Shown here: one piece after another, positions 9,898-22,255 of the stretch
Layout: each line of letters begins with the position of its first letter
Numbering within the stretch: the stretch's first letter is position 1
NCBI GenBank assembly: GCA_944548615.1
Contig: OX155957.1
Span: 3,960,795-4,024,794, forward strand
From: Micropterix aruncella
Lineage: Eukaryota; Arthropoda; Insecta; Lepidoptera; Micropterigidae
Reading direction: 5' to 3'
Length of the DNA: 64,000 bases
Program-made: the position numbers and the translations under genes
The notes under the pieces: model-generated
Databases searched by the model: none
What the model was told of the DNA's origin: nothing
The model's input: the letters and a program-made list of their open reading frames with translations, nothing else

Positions 9898-10671
9898 CAT
9901 TCAAGGATTCGCACATTGGTTGGCGTAGTATTTAGATTATCCTGATTTACTAAGCGTCATATTAAAGTAATATATTTAAGAGATGTACATACAAATGAAG
10001 CTTCCTAAATCAATAATTAGTTGTTAATTTAGTCAAAAAAATACATATACACATATATTACAGTCAAAAAAATACAGTCAAAAAAATACATATATTATGA
10101 AGCCGCTTATTTAATAACGCTCCTGTTATTAAATCGTTGAAGTACATATATATAAGCATAATGTATTAAAAAATAGTAGTTATTATAGTCAACAAGTAGT
10201 TAAATATAAACTTCTTTCATTCACAAAACAACGAACAAGGGCAAACTTATATAAACAACTTCTTACAGTTAACCCATAATCTTTTTGACTGAGAATATCA
10301 ACTAACTTGGATATATTTCTACATTTAAACCAAAACTACATGAAATTGACAATATTTTAAAGAGGTTAATAAATGTAGTAAAATTTAATTAAAACTATAA
10401 CATGTCGTTCTAGAGATAGGGAGGGAAAAGGGAGAGAATTGGGAAAAGGAGAAATAAAATTAGGGGATATGTAATGAGTTAAAAATGATTTATTTGTTTC
10501 CTAATAGTAGGACAATTTATTCAAATTGCCACTTAGATGAGGTTTCCGGGTAGGAGCTGAGCTACGACTTTGACTATTTATTATTTATTTATATGTTGAG
10601 TGGGGCTTTTCTAAGGTCTTAATGAGCCTTGTAACACTGCGACCATTGCTGATCTATTGTGTTCGCCACCT
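9898..10671. other. AT-rich non-coding DNA
   Basis: Contains short tandem ATACAGTCAAAAAA units near 10033-10090 and a purine-rich patch near 10415-10455. No gene seen. Confidence 0.55.
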
Positions 10672-10672
10672 A

Positions 10673-10978
10673 CTATAGTTCTGCGCTAAGCCTCGTGTCA
10701 TTTAAGAACCGCAGCAGGCTTTTGGCGCCAGATTGTTTTACCTCCTCAGGTTGGAGGTAGTGACCACCCAAGTGGGTGTATCTTTTACGCATCAGCGGGC
10801 CACACTCGCACATGAGGTGCTGGGGAGTTTCCTCTGCCCCTTGGCAGAACCTGCACATTTTTGTGTCTCTGAGTTTGAGGTTGAACATGTGTTTGTTCAG
10901 GCCACAATGACCCGTGAGCGCCCTCACCAGTATGCGTAGATTGTTCCTATTTAGCGATAGGGCCTCACGGGCCGTCTT
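10673..10978 (-). pseudogene. C-terminal fragment of a non-LTR retrotransposon reverse transcriptase
   Basis: About 100 codons on the minus strand, open without an ATG from near 10978 and ending at a stop at 10673. The sequence LVRALTGHCGLNKHMFNL followed by CRFCQGAEETPQHLMCECG is the RNase-H-like/zinc-knuckle tail (C-x2-C ... H-x4-C) seen at the end of Jockey/CR1-type LINE ORF2 proteins. The RT and endonuclease regions are missing, so it is a remnant. A 14 bp tandem duplication (GTCTTACGGTCGTA twice) marks its upstream edge. Confidence 0.75.
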
Positions 10979-11463
10979 ACGGTCGTAGTCTTACGGTCGT
11001 AAAACTTTGACTATCCGCAAGGTAGTTTTTTTACCCAAGCTGCAAGGAACTTTCAAGTATTAAGCAATCGAATCTGTTCGATTCAGTCATCCAGTTGCAG
11101 AGTGTGGTAAGGTTTAAACAGCAAAGGGCGTCAACGAGTGTATATTCAATTGGCTGTCGCTTCAGTGGCACTTATCTAAATTACATTGTCGAGATGATCG
11201 GTCAACTGGTTGCGGGCGGCGACTCGCGCGCTCCTTTGAGATGCGGAAGGATTGAGTATATCCCTGGCAAATACACGCGAAAGCGCGAGCACGCCCGGTA
11301 ATGGTGGCGCTCGCCGAGTGCAAGGCACACACTTATGCGAAAGTGGACTTTATTATATAACTGCCTTAGGGCGTTATCGCAACGTCGGGCAATGTTCAGC
11401 CTAGGGCACGCCGCGCTGGCGAACGGACGCAAAGTCGATTATTACCATGGAGAGCGAACCAAC
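10979..11463. other. Moderately GC-rich non-coding DNA
   Basis: GC content is clearly above the surroundings, but the overlapping open frames on both strands match nothing I recognise. It may be part of the neighbouring decayed LINE or repeat. Confidence 0.4.
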
Positions 11464-12130
11464 TAGAGCTGTCGACTACAACGGGCGAACCCGTCACCTC
11501 AGGAAGTTTTAACGATATTAGATCATTCTGTCTCTGGTGAGCTTAGAAGACTTACAACGAAAACAGACCACCGCCTAGTTACGCTATACGCCCGTAAGAA
11601 GTCAACGCCGTACCGCGAGATAACCAGGTTAATCTTCCAGTGGGCCGACACACGCGCCCTTACTACCAGTTACAACCAGATAACTTCAGTCTCCCGGCTG
11701 GTTACAGGTTCGATATTGCTCTCCCTTACGTAGCGGTGATGCGGTGTCTACCGAATCTATCGCAGACCACGGCATCCTTTGCCCGGCTCTTCACCCAGTG
11801 TCGGGTAACCGATTGGTCGTTTCAAGAGCAGTCACCGTAAGGTGAACAACTACCCCCGCTCTATAGGAGACAGTACTGTTTCCAGACTCTCCCGGCTGTC
11901 GGTCAGAATGCAGAATCGATTAGCTAACGCCGCACGGTGCGCAGACCGTCCAGGAGCGCCCTAAGTTTGACTCCTAGAAAAAACTGGTCCGCAGGCCAGA
12001 GTCTTACACTGGATCGTACTTCTACGTGGAGGCCGCCGGATGGGTGTTGACCTGCGAGTTTGGCCGACCTTGAACATATGGGTTTTAGTGACTAAACTGC
12101 AACAAGGCCCATTAGCTCCCAAAGGAGCGC
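11464..12130 (-). repeat. ~670 bp SINE-like repeat family, copy A
   Basis: Reverse-oriented, nearly full-length copy relative to the reference copy at 27561-28227. Recognisable blocks in order: CTACAACGGGCGAACCCGTC, GGAAGTTTTAACGAT, AGATAACCAGG, GAATCTATCGCAGACCACGG, CACCCAGTGTCGGGTAACC, CCGCTCTATAGGAGACAG, CGCACGGTGCGCAGACCGTC and GGCCCATTAGCTCC. Open frames within it recur in other copies in different frames and are not genes. Confidence 0.75.
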
Positions 12131-12199
12131 GAACAACTTGAGGGTATGATCTCGCCCTAAACGTAGAAAGCAAGAAATAGCATCACCAGGAAATTAACT

Positions 12200-12775
12200 G
12201 GAAGTACATGGTGAGCCAACACAGCTACACTCAGAACTTCAGCTCTGGGTCTACGCATCTCCGCAGCGGAATATGCCGCTCAGCGTGGAGTGCATCAACA
12301 CACGCCAAAATGGTCGATACTGCTATGAACGATGCTGCAAAAAATGTCTCTGGCTGCCTCAAACCTACCTCCCAACTTTATCAGATCATCGGCATCGCTC
12401 CCCATGCAATACGTCGTAATGCACTGGCTAATTCAGAGCGCCTAAAGGTGATAGATGATCCAAGACACCCACGGCACGGACAAAATCCATACCCAATCGC
12501 CTCAAATCGCGAAAGTCGTTCATGTGCCAAACACAGCGACTCCATGGCAGTCAATCATCGAATCAACTCAATGAAGGGCTTCACTTGGCAAATATGTTAA
12601 GGAACAGATATATGGCACTGTTGTCCCATCTACCCTTTACTACCTGGCGCAGTCTGAACAGACTGAGGGTAGGTGTGATAACCCGAACTAATCTCGTTCG
12701 ATGGGGCTACACCGAGAACCCAATATGCATCTGTGGAACGCTGCATTTATGGATTTATGTCTATGACATTTTATT
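12200..12775 (+). pseudogene. Decayed non-LTR retrotransposon ORF2 C-terminus
   Basis: Two overlapping reading frames (12208-12600 and 12522-12827) carry a broken version of the region downstream of RT in Jockey/CR1-like LINEs: HAKMVDTAMNDAAKNVSGC followed by IAPHAIRRNALA, then after a frameshift WRSLNRLRVGVITRTNL and WGYTENPICICG, which is the start of the terminal cysteine motif. The upstream RT is absent and the end decays into unrelated sequence. Confidence 0.7.
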
Positions 12776-14840
12776 TGTACATGTTGTCCATTGCGATGTA
12801 CATTACTGTGAATTACAAATTAAATAAAATTTAAAAATATGATATAAAATGATTATCTTTCTGTACGTTGGCAGAAGTGTATATATAGCCTTAATTTTTT
12901 AATAATATGATTCTATACTTTGCAGAAACATGTGAAGCATTGCAAAGTTTTGGTCTCCAATAGTGTAAAGCTGCATATTATTTTGTAGAAATAAAGTAAT
13001 CAAAAAAGAGATTGTACACCTCTTAAGGATTTCCAATTGTATGAATTCAATTAATTATTTTTGCAATTAATTATTTTTTCAATTATTTTGAAATAAAATA
13101 AGAAAGTTAAATGTAAGAAAGTAAAGTAAGTTAAAAAAAAGGTTTTTTCGATATAACGACTACATTTTATTGATCATAACAATCAAAATAAGAATCCTTT
13201 ATTAGAATTTTGAATGCATTTTTTTAATGTAATCGATACTTTTAAATAAAAAAGCAGGAACACTTTTGGGACACAAAAATGCCCGTTAGAGGCAGCCACG
13301 CCTAATTAAGGTAAGCGCACGTATCAACGACCCATCAAAAATCTGCAGATATTACTGGCCTATTAGTGTAATTCGAAATTTTAGCGTCTTTTCAACTATT
13401 TGGGCAACTGGTAATAGAAGAAATTTACACGTTTCTTCGTTGAGCATCACAAATCATACGTTAGTGTGCGTGGCATTGCGAAAAGGAGATAAAACACACC
13501 AGTTTCTGTACAGGTGACGTGGACGCAGGTCATGTCGTACTGGCCCTTGCTTTTGCAGGCAGTACCTATCTTTTCAACTTATGATCTTTAAAAACCTACA
13601 ATTATCGTGTAGTATCAAGTGTATTCGTTTACTTATAAATTCTCAATTTTGTATCACATTTTATCCAAAAAAAAACATTTTATATGATAAAATTTTAAAT
13701 TAAAATATGTGATAACTTCTTCAGTTTTATTATTAGCAGCTATCACCGATCCATAAGTCGATAATGGCCGGCAAGTAATGTTTTGTATTTATCTCTTTTC
13801 TGATGAATTTTAACAATAACACAAGTATTTGTACAAGCCATTTTAATAACAAACAATAAGCCTTTAAACAAATGTTATCTTGTTTTAGCTTTGTAAATTG
13901 ACCAAAAATGGCTACATTATTCATAGATCGATAAAGTATAGAAACAATAATAAATTAACCATTTTTTAATAAGACTGTTTGCATGTAGTTATACGCTTTG
14001 TTATTTTAATCAACTACAGTTCCTTTAACAGTCTGCAAACCACCAATTATAAAAAAAACTACTCTTTAAAAGTCGGTAATACATTTTACTTTATAACAGG
14101 AAATTACGGCAGCGGCGATACCGATCGTCCGTGGCGATCGAATCTGTTTTAGAGGCTGACGTGTGTGGCGGCGTTCGACCAGTCCTCCGTTCTCCCGTTT
14201 GATCGCGTTCGGCCGTCGTCTTGGCATGAGTTGCCACACTATAAGGTTTTGACTAAGTACGAAACAATACCTGCGTTTACCTTATATTTCTACGGTAGCT
14301 TGTGTGAAGCATTGACATAACAGTTTCAGGCTAGGAAACATATTTTTTCGTAAACGTATACTTTTCGGTGGTTTTCTATCATCGCCTGTAATTAATGAGC
14401 GAACGTCAACGTGAACCGAAACCGAGATAAAAAGTCGAAAGCAATCATTTGTTTGCGTTATGAAGTAAATAAGACTTGAATCGTAAATCGTAAAGTTTGA
14501 AAGCAGGCCTTCCAAGCGGATTTCGTAAATGGGGTCTCTTGCTTGACTTGCAGATCTGTTTATTTATTCAGGCCGCTCTGCCGTGAGACAAAAGTCTACC
14601 GCGGCGCGGGGACTTTATTGCTTTCGAAGTAGGCACCCCGGCTTAGTGAGGGATGTGCCTCAATGGACAGCTTCATAAGGGAATTTCGGTTGGTCAATTC
14701 TGGCTTAATATCAGGATGCCAATTGTAGAGTTAATTAAGTCGTGTTTTTCGCATGGAGATGCATTTCGATGCGAAAAAAACCAAATATTTATTATTTTGT
14801 CAAAGTGGCTGAACTAAACTCAAATACATTATTAATAAAA
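12776..14840. other. Non-coding DNA with a CpG-rich patch
   Basis: AT-rich with no supported gene. An exception is 14101-14245, a GC- and CpG-rich stretch (GGCAGCGGCGATACCG, GGCGGCGTTCGACC, TTCGGCCGTCGTC) that stands out from the ~65 percent AT background and could be a promoter or untranslated exon. No open frame supports coding. Confidence 0.4.
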
Positions 14841-14841
14841 A

Positions 14842-15390
14842 TACATTTTTAAAGGCAAGCTTTAATTAAAATGCTCTGTCCCGAGCCAATCCTGGGTGCA
14901 GCATCCATGTCATAGTGAAACCTAGAACGGGCTATCCTAATTGAATGCTATACAGAATTTCTTGATTGTGCTCTTGACCGCTGAGGAACCCCCTCATTGG
15001 AAGCCAATCCAGGGTGCAGCAGCCCTGTCGCGGTGACACTTAGAACGGGCTATCATAATTGAACGCGTATAAAAAATTTCGTTTCTGTGCTGTCAACCGT
15101 TGAGGAGTCCTCTCGTTGGAAGCCAACTCAGGGTGCATCAGCCCTGTCGCGATAATACGAACGGGCTATCATAATTGAATGCGTATACAAAATTTCGTTA
15201 CTCTGCTATTGACTGTTGAGGATTCCCCTCGTCGGGAGCCAACCCTGGGTGCAGCGGCCATGTCATGGTGAAATTTAGAACGGGCTAGCATCATTGAATG
15301 CGTATACAAAATTGTGTGTTTGTGCTGTTGACCGAGGAAGAGAAGCCTCGTTGGGAGCCGATCCTGGTTGTAGAATCAGGGGTCATACTC
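14842..15390 (+). repeat. Tandem array of the ~118 bp monomer (about 4.5 units)
   Basis: Starts with the same unique end as 3871 (AAGCTTTAATTAAAATGCTC). Unit starts recur about every 114-120 bp (GAAGCCAATCC near 15001, GAAGCCAACTC near 15119, GGGAGCCAACC near 15235, GGGAGCCGATCC near 15353). Each unit contains GAACGGGCTATCATAATTGAA and a GTTGAGGA block. Confidence 0.85.
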
Positions 15391-17659
15391 GCCATAAAAA
15401 TGTATTGTTATCGGAAATGAACCAACATGTAAAATTTCGACTCCATACGTTAAGAGGAAGTGGTTGTAATTCAGCTTGCAAGATTTGACTTAAAAAAACA
15501 TACAAACGTACCTACATTGCAAGGTAAATAATAGCTTGTAAAAAAAGCGCTGCTAACCTAAAATTAAAACAGAGCTCGCCTTCCATCAACATTTTTATTA
15601 ACTAGGCGGCGTCGCACGGTGTAATATTTGTTCTCAAAACTTCGCCAAAAATGTTTTTTGGTAATTCTTCTAATAAAACGCTTTCCAGGATAAGATCAAA
15701 CAGTTCTTTCAGTATACAGTTTAAAAGAATTGAAACCTAAATATTTTTACAATAAAAATAAATTTTAAATCAATCTGTGTCATCTGCTTCTTCTTCATCG
15801 GAATCAGCTGGTGGACCTTGTTCGTGGTTAAATAATTCTAGAGCGTCACTGGTAAATGTATGTCTTTTTTTGTTAGATTTTGGTCACAAACTAAATAAAT
15901 AATGGGTCTGAGATAAAGTATTTTTTAAAAAAAATATGTTTTTATTTTAAAGTCACTATTAAAGCTATTATCATTGCTACATTATCTAGATGATAACCAA
16001 TTGCAAAACATTAACTGAGTGAATTCTTCGTAGCTATACCTGTTCAACGTCGCCCAGCTGGGTTAAACCCATTCCAAGGCTAGAGATTTTAAAGCATTTT
16101 AACACACAAATAAAGAATTATAACTAAAATAAATTACCTAACTTATAAAACAAACCTACATACAATAAACAAAATACAAATCAGAAAAATATAAAACAAT
16201 GATGTAAACATATATTTAAAATGTCCATTTAGCAGTATATTATATAACGGTAACAAAATAATAAATAAAAAAAGTACTTGCTACTTTTTTAAAGTAGTTA
16301 TTATGAGAGCTAAACTTTTATTATACATAAATTTAGTTTCCCTGAAAAACCCGAAACTCGTACCTTAAAGGTACCTACTCGTTTTTTTGTGACAATAGAT
16401 TTTTTAAATACATATATTAGGGATTCACTAATCTGTATAAAACACAATAATAAAATAAGTATAATAATAGAAATCATTATAAATATTGTACATACTTTCA
16501 TCTTTAACATATATAACTGCAATATACTCAACACTACTTAAAATTAACAAAATGTGTTTGAATACCAGATTCTTGATAGAGCGCCGAGAATAATAACGTA
16601 CGAGCTGCATGAAGGCTAGGTTCCGACTGCCAGCAAGGCTTGTTATCGGGCGGGACATTGACAAGTGTGCATTCATATGACCCCATGGTTATTGTCCTCT
16701 CTGATGTAACCGAAAGTTTTATTTAGTTAGATTGGGAATTTCGAACTTCGGCCAGGTTTCCCCATACACATAGTCATCAGTGCATCTTCGGCAACTATAC
16801 GACTTAGGTGACGAAGACGCGCGGCAACTCCGCGGGTTCAGCCTGGAGTCTGCTCTAGTCAGTCATCTTATCACAATAAAAACAGCATTGGAAAGTCTGA
16901 TGAAACCATATCTCAAAAATTTTAGAAAGTAATCTGACAAGCTCGTCAATACAACAACAAGCTGTCGACAATAATGATATTGATAATTATTACGTGTCTA
17001 ATCAGAATGTATTGAATGTTGCAATGTTAGAAATGTTGGCGATGTTGGCAGCACTGTAAAATCCTTTATGCTTGCCATTTCATGAGATTGTTTTAAAACA
17101 TAGCTGAGGCATATTATATAATAATAAATATATATAATATTTATTTAATAAAATTAATATTATTTATTGATAATAATAAATATATATAATATTAAGGCAT
17201 ATATAATACACACAGGCACAAGTTTCAAAAGTGATTCCGAAAGCTAGACTTTGGTCTGATTAGGCCGTAATAAATAAGTTTCTTAATTATTGTAGCGGTT
17301 GAATATTGCTTAAAATGAGTCTCTGCACTTTATTTAGTAGCAAACTAATAAAAACAGCTTCTATTTTCGTAATAAAGTCGCACGTGTCCCACCCGTGACA
17401 AACGTTGTCCCAACCGTGACCTAACAAATTAGCAGCTTTTTATTAATTGCGAAAATGAAGTAAGTGTATTTGTTTATGTCATTGTAGCCTAACATCTAAT
17501 ATATTAAAATGTCTTATTTCAATAAAAATGTGAAATAAATTCAGAGTTTTATTTTTCTGTAATAAATTATTCATACGAGATAGAATTAGTCCTACTCTTT
17601 AAAAAGAGATGTTTAAAAAAAATGTTTACCATTTTAAGGCATCTAAGACAAAATTTAAT
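15391..17659. other. AT-rich non-coding DNA
   Basis: No supported gene. Short features only: a non-AT-rich patch at 16680-16870 with a CATCAGTGC initiator-like string, and a (TATATAATAT)-type stretch near 17115-17210. Confidence 0.5.
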
Positions 17660-17935
17660 AATAATATTAGAAAACTCTTTATTCTTGAGAAAAGGCGAGC
17701 TTATTGCCTGCAGGCAATATTTTAGAGCTAACCTATACTATTGTATGAACATTATTTGCTAGTATGTAGACTACCTAACTTAACCTATATAAAGAGTATG
17801 ACAAATGAAATAAAAGAGGATAGAAAGAATTATATAATTTACTCTTTATGGGCACAGATTTGCCACATCAAAATAATCTAACACCTATAAAGACGCTAAA
17901 GTTTAAAAAGGAGGGGATGGGAGGGGAAAGGGAAT
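17660..17935 (-). other. Probable 3' untranslated tail of the CR1-like LINE fragment
   Basis: Follows the ORF end at 17936 on the minus strand. It ends in an AAGCTCGCCTTTTCT motif, AATAAAG and TTA-rich sequence, matching tails at 240-330 (minus) and 45400-45475 (plus). This suggests one LINE family with several 5'-truncated copies. Confidence 0.5.
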
Positions 17936-18330
17936 TTATCTGGAAGATTTCAAATGCTCTCTAAGTCTGTTTTTAAAAGGTGTTATGCTTGGAGCGGTTC
18001 TCACATTTTTCGTCAAAGCATTCCAAATACGGTCTTCATGCACTTTGAAAGTGAATGAGAAGAAGTCACTGCTGTGACTAGGGATAGAGAGTAGCAGGTT
18101 GTTTTTTGATCTCAAAGGGCGTCCATGAGCCAATAGTGCAGTAAATCTCCCGGTAAGATAATTAGGAGCGACGCCATCCAAGATCTTGAAAAGCATGCAG
18201 AAAACTCGCATGTCTCTTTTCCCCCGGGCCGACAGAGAGTGAAGCTTCTCTCTGTACTCCGTGATGTGGTCATATTTTCTGAGGCCATGGATATACCGAA
18301 TGCAAACATTTTCGAGACAATTTACTATGC
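17936..18330 (-). pseudogene. CR1-like LINE reverse-transcriptase C-terminus
   Basis: About 130 codons open on the minus strand without a start. The order LENVCIRYIHGLRKYDHITEY, LSARGKRDMRVFCMLFKIL, GVAPNYLTGRF, then FTFKVHEDRIWNALTKNVR and SITPFKNRLREHLKS matches the post-RT segment of arthropod CR1/Jockey-like LINEs. Endonuclease and RT domains are missing, so this is a 5'-truncated insertion with its terminal ORF part intact to the stop. Confidence 0.8.
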
Positions 18331-21300
18331 ATATGTACCACCCGTGACGATGGAATGACCCTTCAAAGGAATTGACAACAAAAACTTGTTTGGAGATTCT
18401 CTTGAATACGCGTTCAGTGCATATCCTTTGTCTCTCGGAGCTAGTTGCAACAGCACGAAATCAATTTACTACAAATCAACACTTCTAAACTTGCAAGTCA
18501 TTTTCTGCAGAAAAAAAACTCAAAACAGGCGAAAGTTTCATTCTAGTGAAATCACATCACCATTTTAATTGCAGGCTAGATCTGATGTGTATCTAACTAA
18601 CTAAGGTGAACTAAATCGTCCTAACTTCTAACAGGTTGCCAAATAGTAACTTCAAAGTCTTAATAGACAAAAATAGAGAAATTAATGGAAAAACTCTCCA
18701 ATTCAGGAGAAAGGTTTGTGGCGTGCGCTGACTACAACATCGATTTATTGTTAATCCCCCGACACAGACTACAAAAGACTTCTTCGGCACATATGACATA
18801 TGTGGATATAAATTTTCTTAAGAGGATCACGGGCACCAGTTCAACGTGCATACACAATATCTTCTGCAACTCACGGGATAAAAATGAGGTTGAAAACGTC
18901 ACAATTCCGTTCTCGGACCACAATGCCAAAATTATTTTTTGTACATCGACCTTTACAAGCTCAGCTAGTAAATGGTATGTGTCGAAAATGCAATGACTGC
19001 TTCCATAAACGTATTCAAATCTCTTATAACCAAAAAGAGTTTTAATACAAACTTGGCAGATGCGAATTTTGATTAAGAAGCCTTTTTTCAGAACGTTTAG
19101 TCTACTTTTCTAGCAATAAACGATTTCCCAGGGTATTAAAGCCATTATAAGCTAAACCTAGTATTTAATCTTGGATTACCACAGCCCCAAAATATCTTTA
19201 AATAGATTACAGGTAATGCAGAATAATTCGGAAATTTACCAGAACATTATTCATCTAAATAATATTATATAATATTATTAAGCTGTTATGTCTGCCGTCA
19301 TAAATGAAGACACAGTAACTTCATTTACTGTGTTTATACAAGTTTGGTTCTTTAAAATCACGAGTTGGAGTACTATAAGGCAAATTTTTCGGTTTGTCTG
19401 TCGATGGATAGTTACCGAGATTTTAAAAAACACAGTATTTTTAAAAAAATCAGAATATTTTAAATAAAAAGCACAGTATGTTACGCCCGTCGCCAAAACC
19501 ACCCCAACAATGAGACGTCACCACTATCATCATCGCTACACGGCAGCAATGGACCGCCCTTATTCGAAAGAAACCGGACAATGCCGATACGATTATAATA
19601 TATTAAGTGGATCAACGAATCGGTTGGTTCGACTGTTGCTTAAAGATAGAATAAGTAAATTGTATAATTCATATTTGCGCACAGTCGACATTTAATATTA
19701 GCGATTCGTTTAGAATAAGGATTTAAGAATAAAATTATATAAATAGCAAAACAAGAGCTTTCTCTCTTGTTTAACCATATTGATATTTAGCAGCATCACT
19801 GCAATTTAGGATTAGCTCCAGACGGAAACATTTTGGATAATGCTGAAGTAGACGTTTAAGGAAAGAGGGTGACAACAAAGAGATCCACTGTATTTTGGAT
19901 CGAAACGGAAACCACTTGTTTAGAATGTTAAAATACTCTCCATTAGTTTTACGACCGGGAGCCGGCCGTCGGATTAAACGAAAAAGGGGATATCTCCCCT
20001 CCGTAGCGTTAAAACAATGTAACTATTTGTAAGAAGTCTATAAGTACAACCCACACTCAATAGCAGGGAGACATTCCTTCGGAAACTGTGTTAGAGTCAC
20101 ATGCTCACGCTGCATTATTAATTTGGCTTATTCACTTCTTGTAATTTTCAAACGTGTAATCACTGTGTAATCATTATTGCATTTATTAAATAAAACAATT
20201 GGAAAATAATATTTTTTTTGCGGTTCAATCACGCTGAAACGTAAAAAGTATGTATATTTTTTAAAGGTAAAATACAGTAACCTATTATTTACTGTTGTCT
20301 TTTTTAATACCTATAAGCATTTAAGAAATATTTTTGTTTGGTTACAACAAGGCTTTTTCAGATACTGTGGTTTTAGGTAAAATTTTGTTAAAAGTCAATT
20401 TATTAATACACGAATTAATCGAAGTATCTCAATTACTGTGTTCAAGGTGCCTGCAGTTTTTTATTTATTTAAAAATATATATTTATTTTACATGGTTAGA
20501 ACACAGTAATCGGTAAAATTTACCTATAACACAGTAACCACTCAGTTACGGTGTTATAGCTTAAAAATATAAAATTCATCAAATTATTTTCCTAATTTAA
20601 AACACTATATCTAATTTAATTAATTAAACAATTATAATTAGGTATATATTTTTATGCAGAATTGAAGTTTTAACTATTTTTTAAAAATAAAAATTAAAAG
20701 AAATAATCTATATTGATAACTTTGTTCATGAAAACAAATATTTAACAACTGACCTTTGACGCGTTTCTCTCTAAACTTTTTTTTTCAAGTTACTGTGTTT
20801 TCATTTACGACAACAGAGATGTATGCGCTTACGTAAGTAGTTATGTTCCTATTAGGTATATTTTTTGACGAATTCAACAGATTATGAAAATTATTTTTTT
20901 TTCGATCATGCGATAAATCATGCGATATTTGTCGACGGACGCTTACGCTAATATCTATTTACTATGGTTTTCACACAATAGTACAGATAGAAACCTTTGC
21001 AATGGTAAACCATTTGTAATAGTAGGTACACATAGAAACCATGACTAGTTATCTAAAATGACAACACCCAATATACGATTGCCGCAATAAAACGGCTGAA
21101 CATACATCACTCCCTTTCGCCATATGCGGTTCCCATCGATTCCTAGACCGTGTTCCCGAATAAGAACTGAAAGCGTCCTTATAAAACCCGGAGATTATTC
21201 ACAGCAGGACGACATTCATAATCCTTATATCCATGGAGTCGTCTCGATGATTTCACTTTAAATAAGGGTTGTAATGTCACTTCTTTTCATTATATAAATA

Positions 21301-21469
21301 CTTTTAATCACTCTTAGTGGCTAAACATTAAATGCATTTAAAATATAATTTATTCGTCTTCACACTGAATATTGTCTAGAACCCATATATTTTACCTATT
21401 TACCGAGAATCGCCATAATTGAACTATTTGGATTAAATATATGTTAACCGACTTATTAAAAAGGCGGAG
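18331..21469. other. AT-rich non-coding DNA with a clustered 10-mer
   Basis: No supported gene. Between 19310 and 20799 the motif AACACAGTAA, on either strand, recurs exactly at 19325-19334, 20433-20442, 20500-20509, 20528-20537 and 20790-20799. Close variants are at 19310-19318, 19430-19437, 20274-20280, 20289-20296 and 20546-20555. Confidence 0.55.
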
Positions 21470-21625
21470 GTTATCAATTCGGTTGTATTTTTCTTTTATG
21501 TTTGTTAACTCAGAACTCTGTAATTTATGAACCGATTTCGATTTTTTTTTCTATTTGAAAGGATTGGTCCAGATTAATCTTACTTTTATCAAATTCCTGT
21601 TCTGATTATGGGATCCATGAGAAAT
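21470..21625 (+). repeat. Dispersed repeat resembling a lepidopteran family
   Basis: The string ACCGACTTATTAAAAAGGCG followed by GGTTATCAATTCGGTTG and GAACCGATTTCGATTTTTT resembles, from memory, a repeat common in lepidopteran introns. A similar GGCTGAACCGATTTTCATG block occurs at 34313-34331. Identity was not checked against any database. Confidence 0.45.
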
Positions 21626-21645
21626 TGAGGAAACTCCTCAAATGT

Positions 21646-21740
21646 AGCGTCCGTAGCCCCGTTGTCACCGGTTCTCCTCGTGGTTCCCGAAGTTAAGCAG
21701 CGTGACCGCCTGAGTGTTTTGACTGCGTGATGTTATAAAT
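21646..21740 (+). pseudogene. 5S rRNA-derived sequence (5S pseudogene or SINE3 head)
   Basis: The segment aligns with eukaryotic 5S rRNA: CACCGGTTCTC, then CCGAAGTTAAGCAGCGT (the A-box region of the internal promoter), then TGACCGCCTGAGTG (the C-box region) and GCGTGATGTT at the end. About 25 bases between A-box and C-box are missing. An intact 5S gene is therefore excluded. It is either a decayed 5S copy or the head of a 5S-derived SINE whose body would be 21741-21830, ending in an A-rich run near 21808. Confidence 0.7.
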
Positions 21741-21889
21741 GCCCACCTAGAAGATGGTGCCAATAGGCAACACAACGGGTTCCACGAAAAAGCATATGTC
21801 TTGTGGGTAAAAAAAAATAAAAAAATAATAATATCGTATGAAGTTGAAAATTTACATGTTGGCTCAGTTCCGATGACAACGCATTTTTT

Positions 21890-22255
21890 ATGGTAAGCAA
21901 GACCTGATTCTACACCCAGGGTTGGCTCCCGACGAGGGGACTCCTCAACGGTCAACAGCACAGACACGAAATTTTGTATGCGCATTTAGTTATTATAGCC
22001 TGTTCTAAGTCTTACCGTGACATGGCTGCTGCACCCAGGGTTTGCTCCCGACGAAGGGACTCTTCAACGGACAATAGCACAGACACGACATTTTGTATAT
22101 GCATTCAATTACGACAGCCCGTTTTAAGATTCGGCAAAACAGAACTGCGGTACCCAGGGTTGGCTTCCAACAAGGGAACTCCTCAACGGTCAACAGCGCA
22201 GACCCGAAATTTTGTATACGCATTAAATTATGATAGCCCGTTCTAAGTTTCAACA
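21890..22255 (-). repeat. Inverted array of the ~118 bp monomer (3 units)
   Basis: ACCCAGGG recurs at 21914, 22033 and 22152, a 119 bp period. Each unit has the reverse-oriented core (CTCCTCAACGGTCAACAGC, AAATTTTGTATACGCATT, GATAGCCCGTTCTAAG). It runs straight into the 203 bp array; both share a CATGACATGGCTGCT junction motif. Confidence 0.85.

Noticed and set aside
18685..18996. 103-codon plus-strand ORF and overlapping minus-strand ORFs
   Set aside because: Fragments recall a LINE endonuclease-like end (FSDHNAKI), but the match is too short to call.
21646..21740. Intact 5S rRNA gene
   Set aside because: About 25 internal bases are missing and the 5' part is diverged, so it cannot be a functional 5S gene.
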